From: Clostridiales bacterium DTU092
Lineage (GTDB): Bacteria; Bacillota; Clostridia; Caldicoprobacterales; Caldicoprobacteraceae
DNA length: 5,429 nt
Assembly: GCA_001513505.1 (NCBI GenBank)
Contig: LFTM01000118.1
Location: 1-5,429, forward strand
Reading direction: 5' to 3'
The notes under the pieces were generated by a model that was not told the DNA's origin, made no database searches, and worked only from the letters and a program-made list of their open reading frames with translations. Positions 1 through 5,172 of this stretch are shown piece by piece. How positions within the stretch are numbered: the stretch's first letter is position 1; every line of letters begins with the position of its first letter. The position numbers and the translations under genes were made by a program.

Positions 1-425
1 CCATTAAAGCCACAGCCCCATACAAAGGCCGTGTTTATCTTTTCCCTGTTTTTTCTGCCGGGTATTTTTACATAGCTGTCTCTGGGTATCGATATCATGT
101 ACACTTCATCATTCTCAAAATCTATAGATAAAAGAATGATGGTATCAGTTCTGAATACCCTCATGGTCTCATAACGTTCGGGACTTGCGTCCAGACCAAG
201 AAGGAGAATGTTCAGCCTTTTTTCATCAAACCGGTACTCCTCAATATGCTCCTCTTCCGGAGGTTCTTCAGTATCATCCTCCGGCTGAGGATTAGTATCC
301 TCTTCTGGCTGCTGAGGTTCAAACAATGACTCAGGGTTCATAATCTGATAAATGTTATAAGCACCGTAGACAACGCCCGCTAATACAAACAGTGCTACAA
401 TTATCCATATACTTTTCTTTTTCAT
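1..425 (-). CDS. LytR-CpsA-Psr (LCP) family cell-wall protein, N-terminal part (runs off the left edge)
   Basis: The gene is open from ATG at 425 to the window edge, giving 141 codons and no stop. Residues 1-4 are MKKK, followed by one hydrophobic membrane segment at about 5-24, typical of a type II anchor. Residues 31-63 form an acidic, Pro/Glu-rich spacer. The LCP domain begins near residue 71 with LNILLLGLDA, then FRTDTIILLSID (Arg92, Asp94), SIPRDSYV (Arg115, Asp116) and KINTAF. In known LCP proteins these Arg/Asp residues bind the pyrophosphate of a polyprenyl-linked substrate and its metal ion. The family transfers teichoic acid-like or capsular polymers from the lipid carrier to peptidoglycan outside the membrane. 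The start is set by a good ribosome binding site (AAAGGATGG, 432-440). The usual C-terminal two thirds are outside the window, so the polymer and any extra domains are unknown. Family assignment is firm; the substrate is not known. Confidence 0.93.
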   Translation of the reverse strand, partial: MKKKSIWIIVALFVLAGVVYGAYNIYQIMNPESLFEPQQPEEDTNPQPEDDTEEPPEEEHIEEYRFDEKRLNILLLGLDASPERYETMRVFRTDTIILLSIDFENDEVYMISIPRDSYVKIPGRKNREKINTAFVWGCGFN

Positions 426-451
426 AAAAGGCCATCCTTTCGCACACCATT
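424..451 (-). repeat. Inverted-repeat copy A, covering the LCP ribosome binding site and start
   Basis: Read on the minus strand this segment is AATGGTGTGC followed by GAAAGGATGGCCTTTTAT. The final AT is the first two bases of the LCP ATG. It matches 1802-1830 on the plus strand at 26 of 28 aligned positions, with one 1-nt gap. It contains the AAAGGATGG Shine-Dalgarno sequence of the LCP gene, so anything that binds this element could control LCP translation. Confidence 0.85.
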
Positions 452-459
452 CAACAAAA

Positions 460-484
460 ATTATACCATATATTATGCTGTCAA
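460..484 (-). promoter_or_regulatory. Probable extended -10 promoter of the LCP gene
   Basis: On the minus strand 468-460 reads TGGTATAAT, which is a perfect TATAAT preceded by the TGn extension. A perfect TTGACA lies at 484-479, but only 13 bases upstream of TATAAT instead of about 17, so it is unlikely to act as the -35 for this -10. The extended -10 can substitute for a -35. The predicted RNA start is near 453, about 28 bases before the ATG, so the transcript would begin almost exactly at the left border of repeat copy A. This suggests the LCP gene can be transcribed independently of the LysM gene. Confidence 0.55.
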
Positions 485-486
485 TC

Positions 487-502
487 TTTACATTAGTGTA
501 AA
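487..502. promoter_or_regulatory. Perfect palindrome, possible operator upstream of the LCP promoter
   Basis: TTTACA-TTAG-TGTAAA is a perfect 6+6 bp dyad with a 4-base centre, just upstream of the TTGACA hexamer. It is too AT-rich for a convincing terminator stem, although it is next to a run of A/T. Its position, about 34-49 bases upstream of the predicted RNA start, suits a regulator binding site. I cannot name the regulator. The remaining gap (503-582) holds only a weak AT-rich dyad (AAAAAT-TACT-ATTTTT, 514-529) and no strong terminator for the LysM gene. Confidence 0.3.
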
Positions 503-582
503 AAAATCTGAGCAAAAATTACTATTTTTTTACCGGACATTAGCAATATATTAACAAACTCCAAGGACAAAATCAATGAAGA

Positions 583-1779
583 TTATTTCCCTGCAGCTAT
601 CTTTACCATGGCCTGGTGTTGCTCATCAACCAATCCGTCTTTATGACGTACACTGTTTAAAAAATGAATATCGAAATGACCATCAGCCCCGTTACCTTTT
701 ATTTTATCGTAATTGATTCCGGGACCATAATCGCCGCTGCGCCAATTTACATATGCCCCGTCAGGTGCTGAATCTACTCCCGCATGTAAAGCAGCGGTAG
801 CAGATGCAGCCAGCTTCCGGCCGTTAACCACTACCAGCACCGGACGACGTGCCCAGTAATTAACACTTCCATTGGACAGTTTGGCATGGGTTTTCCAAAT
901 GTTCAGCATGGTGTTGGTATCTTCTTTGGTTAAAGGTTCAACATCAGCATGACCGGAGCCATAGGTCCTGACAACCTTAAAGCTGATTCCGGTATAAAAG
1001 TCAATTACCGTCGCCGTTGCATTTATGGGAAACACATACTGTGCTTCCTGCCACCAGTCAAGAAGCTCACCATACTGAGGTCCCGGAGTAGGTTTAACAG
1101 GGATCTCCCGTTTGGGAATTTTAATGGTCTGGCCTACATACAATATGTCTGATGTAGAAATGCCGTTTGCATTTGCAATATCGGCAACAGGAACACCATA
1201 TTGGTTGGACAGCTTCCATAGGGTATCACCCTTGGCAATAATATGGGTGATATAGCTCACCTTAGGAGCATTGGCGGAACCCCCTCCAGTTCCGGGTATC
1301 TTTATCTTCTGCCCGGGATAAATGATGGATGAGCTGTTAAGCCCGTTTGCAGCAAAAAGGCTGTCCAAAGATACATTGTAGAGACGGCTGATCTTCCAGA
1401 GGGTATCTCCCGGCTTTACGGTGTATACATCAACGATGTTTTGTCCGGACGAAGGCGGAGAACCGGCCAAAATTTTGTTCATGACACCTCCGGTTACAGG
1501 TCCTACAATTCCATCCACCGCAAGTCCGTAAGCCTTTTGGAATGCCTTGACAGCTGCCTCGGTTATGGTTCCAAAATATCCTGTAACCTGATGGTATGTA
1601 AAAAAGCCCTGATCCTTAAGCAATTGTTGCACTACCGAGACATCTTCCCCTCTCATGCCTATCCTTAAGGTTCTGGTAAGCTGATACGGCGCCGCGGAAA
1701 CTTCCGGCGCAGCCGCACATAGAAAAGTTAAAGCTATCAAAAACAAGAAAAGCATGCGCAAGATTCTTATCTTCTTCAA
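583..1779 (-). CDS. Secreted peptidoglycan-binding protein: PG_binding_1, two LysM domains, His/Asp-rich C-terminal domain of unknown function
   Basis: I start this 398-residue protein at TTG 1779, because GGGGAGGGG (1786-1794) lies 6 bases upstream. The in-frame ATG at 1800 lies upstream of that site and has no ribosome binding site. Residues 1-31 are a classic signal peptide: KK..R, a hydrophobic LFLFLIALTFL core, and probable cleavage after EVSA. The cysteine in TFLC is not a convincing lipobox. Domains in order are PG_binding_1 (~37-105, with VQQLLKDQGF and VDGIVGPVT), LysM 1 (~118-162, GDTLWKIS...YPGQKIKIP), LysM 2 (~178-222, GDTLWKLS...YVGQTIKIP), a proline-containing linker (~224-236) and a C-terminal domain (~237-398). 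That last domain carries clustered polar residues: GSGHADVEP (His277, Asp279, Glu281), RRPVLVVVNGRKLAAS, His332, DGHFDIHFLNSVRH (His368, Asp370, His372, His379) and DEQHQ (Asp385, His388). These could form a metal site or an enzyme centre, but I cannot name the fold. The protein should act in the cell wall or at the spore or cell surface. Confidence 0.9.
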   Translation of the reverse strand: MKKIRILRMLFLFLIALTFLCAAAPEVSAAPYQLTRTLRIGMRGEDVSVVQQLLKDQGFFTYHQVTGYFGTITEAAVKAFQKAYGLAVDGIVGPVTGGVMNKILAGSPPSSGQNIVDVYTVKPGDTLWKISRLYNVSLDSLFAANGLNSSSIIYPGQKIKIPGTGGGSANAPKVSYITHIIAKGDTLWKLSNQYGVPVADIANANGISTSDILYVGQTIKIPKREIPVKPTPGPQYGELLDWWQEAQYVFPINATATVIDFYTGISFKVVRTYGSGHADVEPLTKEDTNTMLNIWKTHAKLSNGSVNYWARRPVLVVVNGRKLAASATAALHAGVDSAPDGAYVNWRSGDYGPGINYDKIKGNGADGHFDIHFLNSVRHKDGLVDEQHQAMVKIAAGK

Positions 1780-1785
1780 CAAACT

Positions 1786-1794
1786 CCCCTCCCC
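1786..1794 (-). promoter_or_regulatory. Ribosome binding site that decides the TTG start of the LysM gene
   Basis: On the minus strand this is GGGGAGGGG. Its GGAGG core ends 8 bases before TTG 1779 and 5 bases before another in-frame TTG at 1782. The first spacing is the more usual one, so 1779 is preferred. Starting at ATG 1800 would place this site inside the coding sequence and add MFGEGSL before the signal peptide. Confidence 0.8.
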
Positions 1795-1801
1795 AAACAT
1801 A

Positions 1802-1830
1802 AATGATGTGCTGAAAGGATGGCATTTTAT
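1802..1830 (+). repeat. Inverted-repeat copy B, in the LysM gene leader
   Basis: On the plus strand this is AATGATGTGCT followed by GAAAGGATGGCATTTTAT. It matches copy A (424-451, minus strand) at 26 of 28 aligned bases, with an extra T at 1812 and differences at 1806 and 1824. Where copy A runs into ATG, copy B runs into ATC, so no gene starts here on the plus strand. In the LysM mRNA, which is read from the minus strand, the element appears as the complement of the LCP translation start region. Confidence 0.85.
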
Positions 1831-1869
1831 CGATTTTAATTATATATTGCTTCCGATAGGCCATCCAGC
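1810..1869. repeat. Interrupted palindrome spanning the probable LysM promoter
   Basis: GCT (1810-1812), GGATGGC (1817-1823) and TATCG (1828-1832) are mirrored by CGATA (1854-1858), GCCATCC (1860-1866) and AGC (1867-1869). This gives 15 complementary base pairs in three blocks around a 21-base AT-rich centre. The predicted -10 box (1839-1844) lies in the centre and the predicted -35 in the right arm. The arrangement could be a pair of binding sites for one regulator. It would not form intact in the mRNA if transcription starts near 1832. Confidence 0.5.
1839..1867 (-). promoter_or_regulatory. Probable sigma-A-type promoter of the LysM gene
   Basis: A perfect TATAAT (minus strand, 1844-1839) is preceded by exactly 17 bases and a weak -35, TGGATG (1867-1862), which has 3 of 6 consensus bases. 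Predicted initiation is near 1832, leaving a leader of about 53 bases before TTG 1779. The weak -35 overlaps an arm of the palindrome and may need an activator. A TTTACA at about 1876-1871 lies too far upstream for this -10. Confidence 0.45.
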
Positions 1870-1903
1870 TGTAAATCATGGTACATGAGGTGGGTTTTTC
1901 CAC

Positions 1904-1930
1904 AAAAAAAGGATGGTTAATATACCATCC
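1904..1930 (-). terminator. Second of two tandem rho-independent terminators after the mannosidase gene
   Basis: On the minus strand GGATGGT, a 6-base loop and ACCATCC form a 7-bp stem (1930-1911), followed directly by seven T (1910-1904). It starts immediately after the T-run of the first terminator. It separates the mannosidase unit from the LysM promoter. Confidence 0.8.
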
Positions 1931-1963
1931 AAAAAGAGGCTGCCTTTTTAAGACAGCCTCTTT
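1931..1963 (-). terminator. First of two tandem rho-independent terminators after the mannosidase gene
   Basis: On the minus strand AAAGAGGCTG (1963-1954) pairs perfectly with CAGCCTCTTT (1942-1933). Inside, one A/C mismatch and three more pairs (CTT with AAG) close a 3-base loop. The transcript ends in a five-T run (1935-1931). It lies about 40 bases past the mannosidase stop codon. Confidence 0.88.
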
Positions 1964-2003
1964 ACAGATAACTGTATTATTTTGCAAATATCAGTAACAC
2001 AAG

Positions 2004-5000
2004 CTATTCAACACATACCTTGAGGGTATGAATTTCGTACGGCCGGAAATACAGCTGTACATTTTCTCCCTCTGTATCCAGCTTCTCAAGCTCTTCCTCC
2101 ATCATATTGACCAGATGCACCGACTTAAAGGGGAACAGCAGCCGTATCCTGCCTGATGTACCCGCACCACTGTTCTCATAGAGCCTGATAATGATATCAT
2201 TGCTGTCTTCGGCTTTTTTCACAGTTTTGACAACAATATTTTCGTCCTCCACCTCCATAAAGGATTTTTTATCATCCATAATCCCGTCATTATCGGGTTC
2301 CAGAGGAATCACGCCAGGCGGTATGTTCAATTCGTAACCGGCTTTGTCAACCTCACCCTCTACATGATCGCCGGGATGAGGATACAGGGCATAAGTGAAT
2401 TCATGAACCCCCTGATCGGCCTGTTCATCGGGATATTTACTGCTGCGCAGCAGGTTCAGATCAATCACATTTTTGTGAACCTTGTACCCGTATTTGCAGT
2501 CATTTAAAAGGGCAACACCGTAATCCCTCTGGGAGAGATCCACCCATTTATGGGCACAGATCTCGAACTTGGCCATGTCCCAGCTGGTGTTCCGGTGTAC
2601 AGGTCTTTTTATACTTCCAAACTGTATATCACAGACAGCCTCGTTTGTCATTACATCAACCTCAAAGGAGGTCCGCAGCATCTTATGAGATTCATGCCAG
2701 TCAACCTTTGTAGCAAAATCTATCCTCCGGCTTCCACAGGTCAGTATAACTTCCTGTTCCACCGTTGAAGATCCATAACGGTACACCTGCTTTGCTACGG
2801 CTTTCGGGCCGTCTACATGAAAACTTGCCGACTGCAGCTTGAAATACCCGCAGGAGATCTGATCATAGTAAATGGGGAAGTCCCAGGCATCTCCGTTGTC
2901 ATTGTACACCGCCAGCCTGTTTCCGCAGGAACCTTTTGACAGAACCTCTCTGTTATATTCCTTATCATAAATCGACTCTATGCTGCCATCATCAGCAAAC
3001 CTGACCCGCAGCTTGTCATTCTCCAGCACATTATGTTCTGCTGCAATATCATGAACCTGACACTTGCTTTCAGAAACGTCCACAACCGTATAGCCCATAG
3101 GCGGGATATTAACCTTTACCCATTGTCCATCAACCAAAAGCCATTCGTCTCTGGCCCATGAAAGGGAATTGGTTACAACGACGGGCTGCTCCATATCCCC
3201 GGTATCGATCTTGTTTACCCATGAGCGATAAGCTTTCCGTTTCAGTGCCAGGATTTTATCCATCATTATTTGATACCTGGCAAGGGATTCATCATATACC
3301 CGTTTTATGGAAGAACCGGGCAATATGTCATGGAACTGATAAAGAAGCAGTTCCTTCCAGAGTCTTTCCAGATCCTCCTGAGGATAGGAATGACCGCTAA
3401 TCAGCCAACCAAGAACACAGGCCAGCTCAAGCTCACGAAGTTCAAACTCTATCTTTCTGTTATAGCGTTTACTTCTGGCCTGGCTGGTATAGGTGCCCCG
3501 GTGTTTCTCCAGATACAGTTCTCCGACCCAGGTCTTATATCTGTCCCTATTTTTTTCGAGACGCTGGAAAAACCTATAGGCAGGCTCCTGCACAACCGGT
3601 GCCAGACCATCCAGATTCTTTTCGCGCTTTAACCTTTCCAGATGTTCCTCTCCCGGTCCGCCTCCACCGTCACCTATGCCAAATAACATGAGACACCGGT
3701 CCGAAACACCCTTATCCAGATATTCCTTTTCAGCCTTTACAATTGCCCTGGGTGCCGCCGAACTGTTATAGGTACCCTCAGGTGGCATATGTACCAGTAC
3801 GGTGCTGCCGTCTATACCCTGCCACAGGAATGTGTGGTGAGGATGCTGGTTATATTCATTCCACGACAGTTTTATGGTCATAAAATAGTCAATGCCGGAT
3901 TTTTTCATAATCTGCGGCAATGAGGCAGTATACCCAAAGACATCAGGCAGCCAGAGAATCTTCATGTCCTGCCCGAATTCGCTTCTGAAAAAACGTTTAC
4001 CATACAATATTTGTCGGACAAGGGATTCCCCTCCGGTGATGTTTGTGTCTGCCTCTACCCACATCCCTCCCTGGGGTTCCCAGCGTCCGCTGTGTACCTT
4101 TTCTTTTATTCTCTCATACAGGGCAGGATAGTGGTCCTTAATCCACTGATACAGCTGAGGCTGACTGGCACCAAATACGTAATCCGGATAACGTTCCATA
4201 AGGGCAAGAACGGTTGAAAAAGTGCGGGCACCCTTACGAATAGTTTCACGGATAGGCCACAACCATGCCAGATCTATATGGGCATGACCTATAGCGCTGA
4301 CGGTCAGAGATGGGCTGCCTCCTTTTTTGGCAAGTTCAGGAGCAAGAATGTCCCTCGCCCTTTTGGCTTCCTTCTCAGTAAAATCACGAAGTTCTTTACT
4401 GGCTTCCATCAAAGCCGCTGCAATGCTGTGATGCCGCGCCTTGTCCCCGGGGATGTACTGTAAAAGCTCATAAAGCACTTCAAAGTCATAGTAAAGATCT
4501 TTCATCGTTTTATTGCATACAGCTATATAGGCTTCCTTTAAAACACCATTATTCTTAAATTCGCCAAACAGGTCATTACACGCTCCGTCTGCCCAGAGAT
4601 CTATCACCTCTCCGCCCCGGGCGTGTTCAAAAAGAGGTACAACCCTTTTCCCTGGAAATCCCAGTGAATAGTCAAAGGTTGATGCAACGGTCGTTAACCC
4701 CAGAACCGGACATCCGTCGCCGTCTACAACACACGCCTCTCCGCTAATATCTATCAGGAGCACTACATTATTCCCGGCAGCCGATGCCGGTACCGTACCA
4801 GTAAAATGGAACCATCCGCAATCCCACAGATCGCCCCACTTCTCACCAATGGATAGTTCCTTCCTTGATCCCGACATGCGTTGTTCAAACGGCACGGGTT
4901 CCGGAGTCACCCAGACGGTCGTTTTCAGTTCATCAACCACGTTGTATATGGATTTTTCAATCCTTTTTAGTACCTGCTCCAGCGTCTTATTGATATCTTC

Positions 5001-5018
5001 ATTGTAGAAGTAAGGCAA
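2004..5018 (-). CDS. Alpha-mannosidase, glycoside hydrolase family 38
   Basis: This complete 1004-residue protein should hydrolyse terminal alpha-mannosyl residues with retention, using one zinc ion. Within the catalytic domain (~235-500) are AIGHAHIDLAWLWPIRET, with likely zinc ligands His247 and Asp249, and ILWLPDVFGY, whose Asp359 is the expected nucleophile and zinc ligand. GIGDGGGGP follows at ~447-455. QFHDILPGSS supplies the fourth ligand, His563, in the middle helical domain. The rest (~610-1004) is the beta-rich C-terminal GH38 region ending in FRPYEIHTLKV. The ~230-residue N-terminal region and total length resemble the Man2C1/Ams1-type cytosolic enzymes more than the shorter (~880-residue) bacterial MngB type. 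There is no signal peptide, so it probably acts on imported manno-oligosaccharides or internal glycans. The start is TTG at 5018, behind GGGAGGG, with an in-frame stop two codons upstream. All key residues are present. The exact linkage specificity is unknown. Confidence 0.96.
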   Translation of the reverse strand: MPYFYNEDINKTLEQVLKRIEKSIYNVVDELKTTVWVTPEPVPFEQRMSGSRKELSIGEKWGDLWDCGWFHFTGTVPASAAGNNVVLLIDISGEACVVDGDGCPVLGLTTVASTFDYSLGFPGKRVVPLFEHARGGEVIDLWADGACNDLFGEFKNNGVLKEAYIAVCNKTMKDLYYDFEVLYELLQYIPGDKARHHSIAAALMEASKELRDFTEKEAKRARDILAPELAKKGGSPSLTVSAIGHAHIDLAWLWPIRETIRKGARTFSTVLALMERYPDYVFGASQPQLYQWIKDHYPALYERIKEKVHSGRWEPQGGMWVEADTNITGGESLVRQILYGKRFFRSEFGQDMKILWLPDVFGYTASLPQIMKKSGIDYFMTIKLSWNEYNQHPHHTFLWQGIDGSTVLVHMPPEGTYNSSAAPRAIVKAEKEYLDKGVSDRCLMLFGIGDGGGGPGEEHLERLKREKNLDGLAPVVQEPAYRFFQRLEKNRDRYKTWVGELYLEKHRGTYTSQARSKRYNRKIEFELRELELACVLGWLISGHSYPQEDLERLWKELLLYQFHDILPGSSIKRVYDESLARYQIMMDKILALKRKAYRSWVNKIDTGDMEQPVVVTNSLSWARDEWLLVDGQWVKVNIPPMGYTVVDVSESKCQVHDIAAEHNVLENDKLRVRFADDGSIESIYDKEYNREVLSKGSCGNRLAVYNDNGDAWDFPIYYDQISCGYFKLQSASFHVDGPKAVAKQVYRYGSSTVEQEVILTCGSRRIDFATKVDWHESHKMLRTSFEVDVMTNEAVCDIQFGSIKRPVHRNTSWDMAKFEICAHKWVDLSQRDYGVALLNDCKYGYKVHKNVIDLNLLRSSKYPDEQADQGVHEFTYALYPHPGDHVEGEVDKAGYELNIPPGVIPLEPDNDGIMDDKKSFMEVEDENIVVKTVKKAEDSNDIIIRLYENSGAGTSGRIRLLFPFKSVHLVNMMEEELEKLDTEGENVQLYFRPYEIHTLKVCVE

Positions 5019-5025
5019 CGGTTAT

Positions 5026-5032
5026 CCCTCCC
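5026..5032 (-). promoter_or_regulatory. Ribosome binding site that decides the TTG start of the mannosidase gene
   Basis: GGGAGGG on the minus strand lies 7 bases upstream of TTG 5018. An in-frame TAA at 5024-5022 rules out any earlier start, and the nearby ATG at 5034 is in another frame. The next in-frame ATG is at codon 48, with no comparable site and loss of conserved N-terminal sequence. Confidence 0.85.
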
Positions 5033-5040
5033 ATGGTATT

Positions 5041-5068
5041 TTCATACTTAACAGCTCTAAATATGCAA
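5041..5068 (-). promoter_or_regulatory. Weak candidate promoter of the mannosidase gene
   Basis: On the minus strand TTGCAT (5068-5063), 16 bases and TATGAA (5046-5041) loosely resemble -35 and -10 boxes. Each matches consensus poorly. The main support is position: after the upstream terminator and just before the ribosome binding site. Apart from this and the terminator, I see nothing else in the gap 5019-5172. Confidence 0.2.
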
Positions 5069-5111
5069 TAAAAAAATCTTCCTTGTTTGTACCGGCGCCA
5101 AAAAGCCTTAT

Positions 5112-5150
5112 ATAAAATCAATGCTGCCTGAAAGTCACGACAGCATTGAT
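5112..5150 (-). terminator. Probable terminator of the glycyl radical enzyme gene
   Basis: On the minus strand ATCAATGCTG (5150-5141) and CAGCATTGAT (5126-5117) form a perfect 10-bp stem with a 14-base loop, 22 bases after the stop codon. The following tract is only TTTATA, so termination may be partial. If it is leaky, the mannosidase could also be transcribed from the upstream gene. Confidence 0.6.
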
Positions 5151-5172
5151 CTGAATCTGTATCTGAAAATTA

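Noticed and set aside
514..530. AT-rich dyad AAAAAT-TACT-ATTTTT as a terminator of the LysM gene
   Set aside because: The stem has no G-C pairs and would be too weak. I do not count it as a terminator.
949..1668. Plus-strand open frames at 949-1152 and 1441-1668
   Set aside because: They are antisense shadows of the LysM protein, with no domain evidence.
1690..1720. Lipoprotein signal (cysteine in LTFLC) in the LysM protein
   Set aside because: The residue before Cys is Leu, which does not fit the lipobox. A signal peptidase I site (EVSA-AP) follows.
1780..1800. ATG 1800 as the LysM protein start
   Set aside because: The strong ribosome binding site lies downstream of this ATG, and nothing like one lies before it.
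1616..1987. Minus-strand open frame of 123 codons overlapping the LysM gene start and its leader
   Set aside because: It overlaps the signal peptide coding region in another frame, crosses the two terminators, and has no domain or convincing ribosome binding site.
3270..3632. Plus-strand open frame of 120 codons, and smaller ones within 2550-4463
   Set aside because: All lie antisense inside the mannosidase gene, which is intact and well conserved. They show no recognisable domain.
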